Assembly: GCF_900112315.1 (NCBI RefSeq)
Contig: NZ_FOLL01000001.1
Coordinates: 682,001-746,000 of the forward strand
DNA length: 64,000 nucleotides
Source of the DNA: Parapedobacter composti
GTDB lineage: Bacteria > Bacteroidota > Bacteroidia > Sphingobacteriales > Sphingobacteriaceae
Reading direction: 5' to 3'
In this document: one piece after another, positions 37,383 through 47,302 of the stretch
Numbering within the stretch: the first letter of the stretch is position 1
Layout of the letters: each line of letters starts with the position of its first letter
The notes under the pieces: model-generated
Database searches by the model: none
Told to the model about the DNA's origin: nothing
What the model saw: the letters and a program-made list of their open reading frames with translations, nothing else
Position numbers and translations under genes: made by a program

Positions 37383-39467
37383 ATGAAAGCAATCATTGCA
37401 GAAAAGCCAAGTGTGGCGAGGGAAATAGCTACCCTATTGGGCGCGACCGAAAAACGGGATGGCTACCTCGCAGGGAACGGCTATAAGGTTACGTGGGCAT
37501 TGGGGCATTTGGTCGGACTGGCGATGCCCGAAGATTACGGGGTGTCGGGCTTCCAAAGGGAAGCCCTGCCCATATTGCCCGACCCTTTTATCCTTACGGT
37601 ACGGAAGATAAAAAAGGACAAAAGTTATGTTCCCGATAACGGGGCGTTAAAACAGTTGAAGATTATCGAACAGGTCATCGGTAGATGCGATAGTATTATC
37701 GTGGCTACTGATGCCGGACGTGAGGGGGAACTCATCTTTAGGTACATCTATGAATACCTAAAATGCCGTAAACCCTTTGAACGTCTATGGATAAGCTCGC
37801 TCACAGAAAAGGCAATTAAACAGGGTTTTGACAACCTAAAAGCCGGAAGCGATTTTGATGGGCTATACAGAGCCGGACAAGGAAGGAGCAAAGCCGATTG
37901 GCTTGTGGGCATCAATGCCTCGCAGGCGTTGAGCATTTCGGCAGGGCGTGGCGTTTACTCGCTTGGTAGAGTACAAACACCAACGCTTGCCCTTATCTGT
38001 AAGCGGTATTTGGAAAACAAAGACTTTGCCGTCAAGAAATACTTTCAAATCCAGTTGGAACACCGCAAGGAATTTACAGACTTTAAAAGCCTGTCAAAGA
38101 CCAAATGGGATGACAGAAAACTCGCAGACGATACGCTGAAATCCATTCACCGTATCGGAATAGCAACCGTTACGGCGGTAGAAACCAAAACGGTTTCGGA
38201 GCAACCGCCTTTGCTGTTCGACCTTACGGGATTGCAGAAAGAAGCAAACAAAAGGGCTTCCTACACTGCCGAGGAAACATTGAACATTGCCCAAAGCCTG
38301 TATGAAAAGAAATTTATCACCTACCCCCGTACAGGGAGCAAGTACATCCCCGAAGATATGTGGTCGGAAATCCCTGCACTGGTAAGAAATTTGGAAGCAC
38401 GGGCATCCTGTAAAAAAGCGGTCGGAAAAGTGAAATGGGGGCGCTTCAACAAACGCATCGTGAATGACGTAAAGGTCACAGACCACCACGGTCTGCTGAT
38501 TACCGAAAAAATCCCGTCCGAACTGTCAGCACACGAAAACGTCATATATGATATGATTGCACACCGCCTACTGGAAGCCCTTTCATCTGCCTGCACCAAA
38601 GAAATAACCGACATCGGATTGCAGGCTCTGCACTATGACTTCACATTGAAAGGGTGTAAAATCCTCGAAGCCGGCTGGCGTGGCATCAAAGAAAAATTTT
38701 TAGATGAGGACAGCGAGCCTGTGCAGGAACTGCCGGAATTAAAGGTCGGCGATGAGCTGAAAATCAAAGGGGCATCCGTACTGGAAAAGAAAACCAAACC
38801 GCCCGTGCTTTACACCGAGGCAGGTCTGTTGTCCGCAATGGAAAATGCCGGAAAGGAAATTGACAACGAGGACGAACGGAAAGCCCTAAAAGACATCGGT
38901 ATCGGTACACCTGCCACAAGAGCCTCTATAATCGAAACGCTTTTTAAGAGGGATTACATTAGGCGTGAAAAGAAATCCCTTATCCCTACCCATAAGGGAT
39001 TGCAGGTTTATGGGGCAGTAAAGGACAAAAAGATTGCCGATGTAGCCATGACCGCCGAATGGGAAATGGCATTGCAGAAAATCGAAAACAACGAAGTGGA
39101 CGCAGGTGCTTTTCAGCGTGAAATGGAAGCCTATGCCACTTCCATTACATGGGAACTTTTGGACACGGGCATTGCCGATGAAAAGCAACCCGAACTGAAC
39201 TGCCCCAAATGCAAGAGCCGTCAGCTATTGATTTGGAACAAGGTTGTAAAATGCCCCGATGAGGCTTGTGGTTGGCTTCAATTCCGTATTGTTTGCGGAG
39301 TGCCGTTAAGCGTTGCCGATATAGAAAGTCTTTTGACCAAAGGAAAGACCAACCTTATCAAAGGCATGAAAAGCAATTCGGGCAATAAATTCAATGCCTA
39401 TATCGTCATGAACGATAAAGCCGAAACCTCCTTTGAGTTTGATAACAGGAAACCAAAAAGGAAATAA
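37383..39467 (+). CDS. topB: Type IA DNA topoisomerase III (ICE-type TopB)
   Basis: A 694-aa enzyme. N-terminal Toprim MKAIIAEKPSVAREIATLLG and ATDAGREGELIFRYIYEY; active-site region EKKFITYPRTGSKYIPEDM with the Tyr in TYPR; IGIGTPATRASIIETLFKRD; and a C-terminal zinc ribbon (NCPKCKSRQLLIWNKVVKCP, CGWLQFRIVCG). It relaxes negatively supercoiled DNA and decatenates. In ICEs it follows DUF3945 genes and is thought to help in processing transferred DNA. Confidence 0.95.
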   Translation: MKAIIAEKPSVAREIATLLGATEKRDGYLAGNGYKVTWALGHLVGLAMPEDYGVSGFQREALPILPDPFILTVRKIKKDKSYVPDNGALKQLKIIEQVIGRCDSIIVATDAGREGELIFRYIYEYLKCRKPFERLWISSLTEKAIKQGFDNLKAGSDFDGLYRAGQGRSKADWLVGINASQALSISAGRGVYSLGRVQTPTLALICKRYLENKDFAVKKYFQIQLEHRKEFTDFKSLSKTKWDDRKLADDTLKSIHRIGIATVTAVETKTVSEQPPLLFDLTGLQKEANKRASYTAEETLNIAQSLYEKKFITYPRTGSKYIPEDMWSEIPALVRNLEARASCKKAVGKVKWGRFNKRIVNDVKVTDHHGLLITEKIPSELSAHENVIYDMIAHRLLEALSSACTKEITDIGLQALHYDFTLKGCKILEAGWRGIKEKFLDEDSEPVQELPELKVGDELKIKGASVLEKKTKPPVLYTEAGLLSAMENAGKEIDNEDERKALKDIGIGTPATRASIIETLFKRDYIRREKKSLIPTHKGLQVYGAVKDKKIADVAMTAEWEMALQKIENNEVDAGAFQREMEAYATSITWELLDTGIADEKQPELNCPKCKSRQLLIWNKVVKCPDEACGWLQFRIVCGVPLSVADIESLLTKGKTNLIKGMKSNSGNKFNAYIVMNDKAETSFEFDNRKPKRK

Positions 39468-39629
39468 ATGTTTTGTTTTTTGGACGGCATACAGCGTGAG
39501 GGATAGAAGCGACATCCTTTTGCGGTCCTCGCAGATCCGCAAAAGATATAGCGGATAGCCCGACCCGTCTGCATTTTTTCCGATAGCCTGGACATGGTGG
39601 CAAAATGCAGACGGTGGCACGCCCAAATC
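39468..39629. other. Non-coding stretch with a 26-nt repeat
   Basis: Nothing codes here. The last part contains the repeat at 39602-39627 (see the match at 55096-55121), beside the 3' end of an RteC copy. Confidence 0.5.
39602..39627. repeat. 26-nt direct repeat beside RteC (copy 1)
   Basis: The sequence beginning AAAATGCAGACGGTGGCAC is identical to 55096-55121. In both places it ends 2 bp from the stop codon of an RteC gene, so gene and flank appear to have been duplicated together. Confidence 0.85.
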
Positions 39630-40457
39630 TTACTTTTCGTCCTGCTCGTCCATTTTTTTGATAAGTGTTTCTCGAAGTGCATCAAGGAATTTTGTCGGGT
39701 TCATCTTTCGGGTTCTCAATTCCAAATAGGTTTGGTAGAAGTTGCCCAAATTGACATTAAACGCATCTTCAAAGTATTTTGCTATTAGCCTTATATCGGC
39801 GTTCCCATTATCAAAGACACCTTGATAATGCAGGGCATAAATCAGTTCTATCATTGCCACTTTGCTACCTGTCCAGTTCAGCTTCTTAATGGCTTTTGTT
39901 TTACCCTTTTTTTCTTTGTTGTACAACTGGTCTTCAATGTAGACCTGTATCAAATCGTTTGCAATAATCTCGGCGACCTTGTAATTATGGGAAGTAGTAA
40001 AGTTACGGTCTGATTGAAAATAATAGGTGTCCAAACACAGCTTAATATCATGCTTGTTTCTAACAAACAACTTTTCGTCCAAATAGGAATTGTTAGTGCG
40101 GTAGTATTTGTAAAAATCGAGATTATTGTCAAAGTGCATTTTGAGTTTTCGCAACTCGCTATTGAGGTATTTCCTTATGGGTTTCTCCCCATAAGGTTTC
40201 CTTGTTTCGATTTTATATATGGTATTGTAATAAATGAGTTTTGCAACAATCGTGGGCTTTTGATATTTGAAAAAGCGAATTTCCTCATTTACATTTTTGA
40301 ACGCTGTCTTTAACACATATTCCTTTAATTCGGATAGACATTCCACAACAAGATGGATAACGACTTCTGTCCGTTTTAAAGGGCAATCGACTTCAATCTC
40401 CAATTCGTTGATTTCCGTTTCCAGTTTTTGTAATATTTCATCGTAGAATTTATCCAT
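39630..40457 (-). CDS. RteC-family protein
   Basis: A 275-aa intact RteC-like protein: MDKFYDEILQKLETEINELE, IRFFKYQKPTIVAKLIYYNT, NYKVAEIIANDLIQVYIEDQ, SKVAMIELIYALHYQGVFDN. Closely similar to copies at 43274-44100 and 55124-55951, less so to 34351-35199. It probably regulates excision or transfer, as RteC does in CTnDOT. Different copies may respond to different element modules. Confidence 0.87.
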   Translation of the reverse strand: MDKFYDEILQKLETEINELEIEVDCPLKRTEVVIHLVVECLSELKEYVLKTAFKNVNEEIRFFKYQKPTIVAKLIYYNTIYKIETRKPYGEKPIRKYLNSELRKLKMHFDNNLDFYKYYRTNNSYLDEKLFVRNKHDIKLCLDTYYFQSDRNFTTSHNYKVAEIIANDLIQVYIEDQLYNKEKKGKTKAIKKLNWTGSKVAMIELIYALHYQGVFDNGNADIRLIAKYFEDAFNVNLGNFYQTYLELRTRKMNPTKFLDALRETLIKKMDEQDEK

Positions 40458-40481
40458 CCCGTTATCTTGAATACACCTATC

Positions 40482-41114
40482 TCAAAGTTTAAATCGTCTT
40501 TTTTTAGTAGGCTGACCCTTTGATAAAGATTGGATATTGAATAGTTTGCTTAAATATTCGCTTCCCAACGGAGATATTTCATAGCCAATATTATGACTTA
40601 TCGTTAAGCCCAAATTTTTCAGTTTTCGGATATTCAGCTTCAGCCACTCTTTTTCAAAACCTGTCAATTCTGCAACACCTATGGCGTGCAGATTGGGATT
40701 ATTCTTTATGGTGAGCAAGACTTTTTGAGTCCAATACCCCTGCTTACTGTAACGGTCTAAACGCTCTAACCTATCTTTCAAGTCCTCGAATTGCTGTTCA
40801 GACAATCCTGTTTGTTCCCTCAATTTAATTCGTGGGTCTTCGGCATGATAACGAACGGATATTTTAAAAATCGTTCCTGTGCTGTTGTGGTTAAATGATT
40901 TTAGCAACTGCTTTTTGTCCACAAAACCTGCCTGTACTGCATCTTTGTCGGTTATATCATTTTCGTTTACAGCTTCAATCTTGCCGATTTCGAGCAAGCC
41001 AACAGACGTATGCAAAAGGCTTCCGCTTTTAACGGAAACCTTTTGCCACTTGCGAAATGCCATAGTGATTTCTCCCGATTTAATACCTTGCAGGTGTGCT
41101 CCCCTAAATAGCAT
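40482..41114 (-). CDS. ASCH-domain-like protein
   Basis: A 210-aa protein. The N-terminus MLFRGAHLQGIKSGEITMAF and GSLLHTSVGLLEIGKIEAVN resemble ASCH (RNA-binding, PUA-like) domains. The C-terminal third is likely a winged HTH (VAELTGFEKEWLKLNIRKLK, NLGLTISHNIGYEISPLGSE). ASCH proteins bind RNA in translation-coupled regulation. It sits immediately before an NmrA-like gene with a 2-bp gap on the same strand. The specific role is unknown. Confidence 0.7.
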   Translation of the reverse strand: MLFRGAHLQGIKSGEITMAFRKWQKVSVKSGSLLHTSVGLLEIGKIEAVNENDITDKDAVQAGFVDKKQLLKSFNHNSTGTIFKISVRYHAEDPRIKLREQTGLSEQQFEDLKDRLERLDRYSKQGYWTQKVLLTIKNNPNLHAIGVAELTGFEKEWLKLNIRKLKNLGLTISHNIGYEISPLGSEYLSKLFNIQSLSKGQPTKKRRFKL

Positions 41115-41116
41115 AA

Positions 41117-41971
41117 TTATAATTCTTTTACATACTCGTTCAAATCAAGTGACTTTCTACCAAGCAATTTTTCAAGTGTACTGTCCACATGGGAAAATTC
41201 GCCTACCTTAATCCCGTTCGCCATACTAACCAATAAATCCACGACCTCGACAGGCATTTGATAGCTAATCAGTTCTTCTCTGAAAACTTCATCTGAAATA
41301 TCTGCATGGTTTATGATTATACTTTTTTCTGTACTTATCACCCGTGCCAATTCATCAAAAGAATATGCTGTGTTACCTGTTATTTCATGGGTCTGATTTC
41401 CATGTGTATTTCCCGTTAATACGTTTGCAATGGCTTCTGCTATGTCTACCCGTGATACAAAACTTACTTTTCCGCTTCCCGATGGATAACGGATTTCGTT
41501 CGTTTGTAAGGCGTTTCCAATCAGTTCTGGTATGGCTTCCATATACATACTATTTCTGAAAAACGTGTACGGGATGTTTGACTTCCTTATGAGTTCTTCC
41601 GTATAGTATTGCGTTTGTGTTCCTTGAAAAACGGTGTTCGGTCGGGCTTGCACCATACTGGTATAAACAATATGTTTTACGTTGTTTTCCACGATTGCAT
41701 TTACAACATTCCTTTCCTGCTGTTTGGCTGTTTCTATATCCACTCCGATAGTAGATATTTGCAATACCGTTTCCACACCTTTAAAAACTTGTTTAAGTGT
41801 ATTGTAATCGTTGTAATCCGCTTGTCTAACAGTTACGCCCTTTTCCTTGAATTCATTTATCTTTTCGGGGTTTCTGACAATGGCAACAATATCGGTTGGT
41901 GCGACTTTCTGTAACAAAAATCGAATGGTCGCTTTGCCTAAATTGCCGTTTGCTCCTGTAATGGCTATCAT
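41117..41971 (-). CDS. NmrA-like NAD(P)-binding protein (SDR, atypical)
   Basis: A 284-aa protein with the dinucleotide motif MIAITGANGNLGKATIRFLL and the following VETVLQISTIG. NmrA/HSCARG-type proteins use this fold as redox sensors or as quinone reductases (QorB type). The catalytic Tyr-Lys pair of classical SDRs is not obvious. ATG 41971 is chosen because the Rossmann motif starts there; further upstream codons belong to the broken VOC gene. It is probably cargo. Confidence 0.85.
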   Translation of the reverse strand: MIAITGANGNLGKATIRFLLQKVAPTDIVAIVRNPEKINEFKEKGVTVRQADYNDYNTLKQVFKGVETVLQISTIGVDIETAKQQERNVVNAIVENNVKHIVYTSMVQARPNTVFQGTQTQYYTEELIRKSNIPYTFFRNSMYMEAIPELIGNALQTNEIRYPSGSGKVSFVSRVDIAEAIANVLTGNTHGNQTHEITGNTAYSFDELARVISTEKSIIINHADISDEVFREELISYQMPVEVVDLLVSMANGIKVGEFSHVDSTLEKLLGRKSLDLNEYVKEL

Positions 41972-41987
41972 AACTTTACTTTTCCTT

Positions 41988-42353
41988 TTAGGCTTCCAAT
42001 GCAAACAAAGCAACCCGATTACCCTCGCTATCCAAAATGTGGGCAATAAAGCCCGATTTTATCGGCATTGTTTCCAATACAATTTTACCGTTGTTTGCTT
42101 TCACTCTTTCAAGGGCAGGGCTTAATTTTTTACCTGCATTAAAATATAGAATTGCGGACTGATTGGGTTAATTGCCTTGATTTTGCACCAATGAGCCGGA
42201 GACATTGCTCCCGTCAAATGGAAAAGTCAAGGATTTAAAACCCTCAATTTCCATTTGTGTCAATGAGATTTCAAATACATTCTCATAGAATTTTTTTGCT
42301 CTGTCAAAATTGTTGACAGGCAGTTCAAACCAAGTAATTACGTTGTTCATCAT
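41988..42353 (-). pseudogene. VOC/glyoxalase-like gene broken by a nonsense codon
   Basis: Reading back from ATG 42353: MNNVITWFELPVNNFDRAKK, later FPFDGSNVSGSLVQNQGN, then a TAA at 42168-42170. In the same frame the homology continues (LSPALERVKANNGKIVLETM, PIKSGFIAHILDSEGNRVAL) to a stop at 41988-41990. The whole is a 122-codon VOC (glyoxalase/bleomycin-resistance fold) gene with one premature stop. Confidence 0.75.
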
Positions 42354-42422
42354 TTTTAATTTTTGTGATGGAACAAAATTATCTTGACTTGAAATTTCAA
42401 AATTGGATAAAACCGACAGGGG

Positions 42423-43205
42423 TTATATTTTCCATTCGGGAAAGTTCTCTACGTGTTCATTGGTCTGCTGAATAAACTGTTTGGGGTTCATTCCTGTAAA
42501 TGCCTTGAACTCTCTAATGTAGTGTGATTGGTCGAAATAATCGTTTTGGTAGGCTAAGTCCGTAAGGTTGTGGAAATCATTTTGACGTAATGCGTGTAAA
42601 CCCGATTGAAAACGGACAATCCTTGAAAATGCCTTTGGGGATATTCCGACATATTGTTTTACCAATCTTTCCAAAGAACGCTCGGACAAATTCATTTCCG
42701 TTTGAATGTCTTTCAGTGTCTTTCCATTTTGCAAAAGCATAGTCGCAAAATCTGCTTTCTTGGCATGATGTTCCACCTGCTGTATGCGTTTCAGAAAAAA
42801 GCGTGAGATAATTTCAATTTTATCATGTGCCGAAGTCGCATTGACAAGTTGCTCAAGAATGGGGTCGGTGGTAAGGCAGTCTATTGAAATGTGTTGAATG
42901 GTCAGCTCAAATGCATCAATATTGAAAATGGTTTTTAGTACTGTTGGTTGCAGATACACACCAATATTCCTAAAATTTCCTATTGCTTTCTGTTCGCTAT
43001 GATAAGTTGTTTGCCCATACAAAAACATTTGCGGTAAGACCTGTTGTTTGTTATCCAGAAAGAGGTTTACTTCTTCTTGAAATATAAGCCCCGATAACCC
43101 GTCTGGTATAATTTTGAAAGTTTTATCGCCAAAATCTTCCAATATCCAAAAGTACCGGATGTAGCCCTGCAAAGGCTTTATTGGAATAATTTTTTGATAA
43201 TACAT
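42423..43205 (-). CDS. AraC-family transcriptional regulator
   Basis: A 260-aa protein. The N-terminal beta-rich part (IKPLQGYIRYFWILEDFGDK, KIIPDGLSGLIFQEEVN) is of the DUF6597 type. The C-terminal AraC HTH pair includes LKDIQTEMNLSERSLERLVK and LTDLAYQNDYFDQSHYIREF. It probably regulates neighbouring genes, including the VOC/NmrA genes, which lie downstream on the same strand. Confidence 0.87.
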   Translation of the reverse strand: MYYQKIIPIKPLQGYIRYFWILEDFGDKTFKIIPDGLSGLIFQEEVNLFLDNKQQVLPQMFLYGQTTYHSEQKAIGNFRNIGVYLQPTVLKTIFNIDAFELTIQHISIDCLTTDPILEQLVNATSAHDKIEIISRFFLKRIQQVEHHAKKADFATMLLQNGKTLKDIQTEMNLSERSLERLVKQYVGISPKAFSRIVRFQSGLHALRQNDFHNLTDLAYQNDYFDQSHYIREFKAFTGMNPKQFIQQTNEHVENFPEWKI

Positions 43206-43273
43206 TATGTACCTTTTTTTAGACTATCAAAATAAGAATTTTTTATAAGCAAGTCAAATGCTGTAAATCGGGG

Positions 43274-44100
43274 TCACTTTTCATCCTGCTCATCCATTCT
43301 CCGCATAAGTTCTTCCCGAAGCGCATCAAGGAATTTAGTACGGTTCATCTTTCGGTTTCTCAACTCCAAATAAGTCTGATAAAAATTGCCCAAATCAATA
43401 TCAAATGTGCTTTCAAAATATTGGGCTACTTCCCTTATATCATTGTTCCCGTTGTCAAACACGTTTTGATAATGCAGGGCATAAATCAGTTCTATCAATG
43501 CTACTTTGCTACCTGTCCATTTCAGCTTCTTTTGGGCTTTCGATTTATTTTTTTGAATTTGTTATATAACTGGTCTTCGATGTAGACCTGTATCAAATCA
43601 TTTGCTATTATCTTGGCGACCTTATAATCATGCGAAGTGGAAAAGGACGGGTCAGACTGGAAATAATAAGTGTCCAACCACAACTTTATATCGTGGTTGC
43701 CTCTTAAAAACATTTTCTCGTCAAGGAACGAGTTATTGCTACGGTAATACTTGTAAAAATCGAGGTTATTGTCAAAGAACCTTTTTAGCTTTTTCAGTTC
43801 TTTGTTGAGGTACTTTCTTATGCGCTTTGCTCCGTAGGGCTTTTTTGTCTCGATTTTATAAATGGCATTGTAGTAAATGAGTTTCGCTACAATGGCGGGT
43901 TTCTGATATTTGAAAAAGCGGATTTCTTCGTCTGTGTTCTTAAATCCTTTTTTTGAGACATATTTCTTTACAACGGACAGACTTTCTACAATTAGGTGTA
44001 CGACTGCTTCTATCTGCTGTACAGAACAATCGGTGTCAATCTCCAATTCGTTGATTGTCGTTTCTAACCTATGTAATGTTTCGTTGTAAAATTTATTCAT
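43274..44100 (-). pseudogene. RteC-family gene with a frameshift
   Basis: Codons from ATG 44100 give MNKFYNETLHRLETTINELE and continue through DYKVAKIIANDLIQVYIEDQ, then end NRKPKRS at a stop. If one A is added in the A7 run on the minus strand (43548-43554), the frame reads KNKSKAQKKLKWTGSKVALI and joins ELIYALHYQNVFDNGN to the normal end. It is thus a recent single-base frameshift, or a sequencing error. Confidence 0.85.
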
Positions 44101-44186
44101 TCGATTATTTTGAAATGTTTAAGCATACTATGAACATTAAATTATCACCTATTATTTTTCTTTCATCGTTTGATATTCATTTATAA

Positions 44187-44384
44187 TTATAAAATGTCCG
44201 TACCTATCTCATCAAAAACATCTTCCCTTATCTGCCTATTTGAATGATGATGCTCGTGTCTGTGCTGATGTTGAGGAACTTCGCCTGAATAATGCTGATA
44301 AATATGATGGGCAACAATAAAAATTATCAATATCAATATTGCAGAAAGGAAAAATTTTGATATCCAGTTAATAATATTGGATAA
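44187..44384 (-). CDS. Possible small His-rich membrane peptide (start uncertain)
   Basis: An open frame of up to 65 codons has a TM segment (FFLSAILILIIFIVAHHIYQ) then QHQHRHEHHHSNRQ. It lacks an ATG. The location 100 bp after a zinc-type P-ATPase gene, same strand, suggests a metal-binding helper or a remnant of one. It has no recognised family. The rest of 44101-44489 shows nothing. Confidence 0.3.
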   Translation of the reverse strand, partial: LSNIINWISKFFLSAILILIIFIVAHHIYQHYSGEVPQHQHRHEHHHSNRQIREDVFDEIGTDIL

Positions 44385-44489
44385 CTAATTTTTTATAGGT
44401 TTTTCCTTTCTGAAAATATGCCGATTGGGGGATATATTTCTAATTACGTATTTTCCGTTTCTTTTTCAAAACTCATAAATTGAAGTCCT

Positions 44490-46523
44490 TTAAAATTTCA
44501 TCCGCTGTATTCGTACAGCGTTTAGGATAGCCAATAATGCTACACCCACATCAGCAAAAACAGCTTCCCACATTGTAGCCAATCCACCTGCACCAAGCAC
44601 TAATACAATACCTTTTACAACAAATGCCAATGTGATATTTTGCCAAACTATTTTCTTTGTCTGTTTCCCGATGTTGATTGCCACAGGAATTTTACTTGGC
44701 TTATCGTCTTGTATGACCACATCCGCCGTTTCAATAGTGGCATCGCTCCCCAAACCGCCCATTGCAATACCTACGTCGCTCAATGCCACAACGGGAGCAT
44801 CGTTCACGCCGTCGCCGACGAAAGCAACACTTTCGCCTTTGGCTTTGATTTCTTTAACCCTGTTCACTTTATCTTCGGGCAATAAATCCCCGAAAGCATT
44901 ATCTATGCCCAACTGTTCTGCTACATATTTTACCACTGTACTTTTATCTCCGCTAAGCATAGTTGCTTTAACATTGAGCTTATGCAATAAGGTTATGGTT
45001 TTCTGTGCATCTTCTTTAATGCTGTCGGCAATCGTGATGTAACCGACAAATCTGTTATCGTAAGCAACGGCGATAGTAGTATAAACGATGCTGTTCGGGT
45101 CTAAGTCATATTGTATTCCGAACTTGTTCATCAGCTTGAAATTCCCTACCAATAAATCCTTGCCATTTACGGTTGATTTCAGTCCGTGTCCTGCGATTTC
45201 CTCCGTATTTTCCAAGCGGATTGTATTATCCGGTTTGCCGACGTACTCGTGAATAGCGGTTGCTACGGGGTGGGTACTGTGGCTTTCCAAAACATTGACC
45301 AATTGCAGGATTTCGTCTTGATTGAATGCTTTGTCAAATACCACTTCCTGAACCTTGAAAACGCCCTCTGTCATTGTACCGGTTTTATCCATTACCACAT
45401 TTTGCATATTGGAAAGGGCATCTAAAAAGTTGCTTCCTTTAAACAGTATTCCGTTTCTGCTCGCTGCTCCAATGCCCCCGAAATAACCCAATGGAATACT
45501 TATCACTAAGGCACAAGGACAAGAAATAACTAAGAATACCAAAGCTCTGTATAACCAATCCTTAAATTCATAATCAGCTACGAAAAAGTAAGGCACTAAA
45601 CAAATGGCTATGGCTAAAAACACGACAATAGGCGTGTATATTTTTGCAAACTTGCGGATAAATAATTCCGTTGGTGCTTTCTGCGAAGTGGCATTTTGTA
45701 CCAATTCCAAAATTTTACTCAACTTGCTATCCGTATATGCGGTTGTGACCTGCACCTGTGCAACGGTATTAAGGTTTATCATACCTGCCAAAACTGTTTC
45801 GCCTTTGGCTTTGGTGTCAGGTTTGCTTTCGCCTGTGAGTGCTGCGGTGTTGAACGATGCCGTTTCAGACAATAATTCTCCGTCCAAACCTAATTTTTCT
45901 CCCGGTTTCAATTGTATGATTTCGCCGATGTCTACAGTTTCAGCCTTTACGGTTTCCGGCTGATTGTTTCTTAAAACCGTTACCTCATCAGGTCTTTGGT
46001 CAAGCAATGATTTGATGTTTGCTTTTGCCCTCGAAATAGCCATTGTCTGAAAAACTTCTCCAACAGCATAGAATAACATCACGGCAACACCCTCTGGGTA
46101 TTCGCCAATGGTAAATGCCCCGATAGTGGCAATGCCCATTAAAAAGAACTCTGAAAAGATTTCCCCTTTTCTGATGCTTTTCACGGCATCTGTCAATACG
46201 GGAAACCCAACGGGAGCATACGCAACTATATACCAGATAATCCTTACCCAACCCGTAAACCATTGCTGTGGAAGCCAATTATCAAATGCTATGGCAACAA
46301 GCAACAATATCAATGATATTATACTCGGCAAAAATAGTTGAATTGGACTACTATCACTATGGCTGTGGTCGTGTCCGTCATCATCGCTGTGGTCGTGTTG
46401 ATGCTTTTCATTTACCAGCTCTTTTGCACCGGCTCGGGTGTAAATTTTTTCTTCCTGTGTGCAACAAGTCATTTTGCCTTGTGCATCATAAGTATGCTTG
46501 TGATTTTTGTCTGTATTTATCAT
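44490..46523 (-). CDS. Heavy-metal P-type ATPase (P1B, Zn/Cd/Pb type)
   Basis: A 677-aa transporter. The N-terminus is His-rich and lacks an HMA domain (HQHDHSDDDGHDHSHSDSS). It has the conserved TM6 motif SCPCALVISIPLGYFGG, the phosphorylation site VVMDKTGTMTEGVF, TGES-like ALTGESKPDTK and VAFVGDGVNDAPVVALSDVG. Exports divalent zinc, cadmium, cobalt or lead. It is in one direction with transglutaminase-like, Fur, CzcB and CzcA-C genes, so it is part of a metal-resistance cluster. Confidence 0.93.
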   Translation of the reverse strand: MINTDKNHKHTYDAQGKMTCCTQEEKIYTRAGAKELVNEKHQHDHSDDDGHDHSHSDSSPIQLFLPSIISLILLLVAIAFDNWLPQQWFTGWVRIIWYIVAYAPVGFPVLTDAVKSIRKGEIFSEFFLMGIATIGAFTIGEYPEGVAVMLFYAVGEVFQTMAISRAKANIKSLLDQRPDEVTVLRNNQPETVKAETVDIGEIIQLKPGEKLGLDGELLSETASFNTAALTGESKPDTKAKGETVLAGMINLNTVAQVQVTTAYTDSKLSKILELVQNATSQKAPTELFIRKFAKIYTPIVVFLAIAICLVPYFFVADYEFKDWLYRALVFLVISCPCALVISIPLGYFGGIGAASRNGILFKGSNFLDALSNMQNVVMDKTGTMTEGVFKVQEVVFDKAFNQDEILQLVNVLESHSTHPVATAIHEYVGKPDNTIRLENTEEIAGHGLKSTVNGKDLLVGNFKLMNKFGIQYDLDPNSIVYTTIAVAYDNRFVGYITIADSIKEDAQKTITLLHKLNVKATMLSGDKSTVVKYVAEQLGIDNAFGDLLPEDKVNRVKEIKAKGESVAFVGDGVNDAPVVALSDVGIAMGGLGSDATIETADVVIQDDKPSKIPVAINIGKQTKKIVWQNITLAFVVKGIVLVLGAGGLATMWEAVFADVGVALLAILNAVRIQRMKF

Positions 46524-46528
46524 AGCCT

Positions 46529-47247
46529 TTAATTTTTTAGGTTCGTTACACTTTTATTTCTTATTCTTTCCACGTTATTATTCATTATATGCCTCACGAT
46601 ATGCTGAAAAGCAAATCGCTTAAACGCATTTAGCTTTTGCTGATGCTTAGAATAAAATTCATCGGGTGTATCAAAAACGCCAAAGTCCTGATTGATGCCT
46701 TTATCCTGAATAAACGTATTGTTGAGGTTCCATTCAATCGGCGGGTTCTCAAAATTATCGGTATAAACCCCGAAACCACAGAAAGTGGTTTTGCAATCGC
46801 TGTTTTCTTTCTGTAATTTGGTTAAGTATGATTTATCTAAAATCACACCCTCTAAAAAATACCACTGCTCATTTACCCATACTTCTATCCAGCTATGTAA
46901 GATGTTTTGAGGCGAAAGTTTATACCAAATACCTGTAATAGCTCCTTTTTGCAAGGCTTTGTCAATGGTAAAGCCGTGAATACGGTTAGGTATTGCCGTT
47001 GCTCTTAATAACGCCATTAGCAAAGTTGCTTTGGTATTGCACTGTCCGTAACCGTCTTTCAGAATTTCTGATGCAGGTATATCGTCCGAAACATTGTAGC
47101 CAAATTTTATTTCATCCCTGAAAAATTGTAAATGGCTTTAACTCTTGAAACAGTGTCCAAATCTTTCCACCCTCTTTGTTCCAATAGCTCTTGTATAGAA
47201 ACGTTTGAGTAGTCAAGGATTTTTGTTTCTTTAAGATAGTTGTCCAT
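46529..47247 (-). pseudogene. Transglutaminase-like gene with a frameshift
   Basis: The first part from ATG 47247 (MDNYLKETKILDYSNVSIQE) runs to IYNFSGMK and stops. With one base added near 47120-47127, the frame reads FVRDEIKFGYNVSDDIPASE and GYGQCNTKATLLMALLRA with the active-site Cys, then HSWIEVWVNEQWYFLEGVIL with the His-Asp region. The remaining 164 codons are intact. A protein with no catalytic Cys could start inside. Role in the metal cluster is unknown. Confidence 0.8.
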
Positions 47248-47287
47248 AACACATTTATATTTATAACAAAGGTACACAGGGAGAGCC

Positions 47288-47302
47288 TGCAATGCTATTG
47301 CA
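47288..47302. promoter_or_regulatory. Palindrome TGCAAT-N3-ATTGCA (box 2)
   Basis: A perfect 6-bp inverted repeat with a GCT spacer, 41-55 bp upstream of the transglutaminase start. It has the same arms and spacing as the box at 53955-53969. It overlaps the end of the Fur-family gene, so part of it is coding. Confidence 0.5.
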
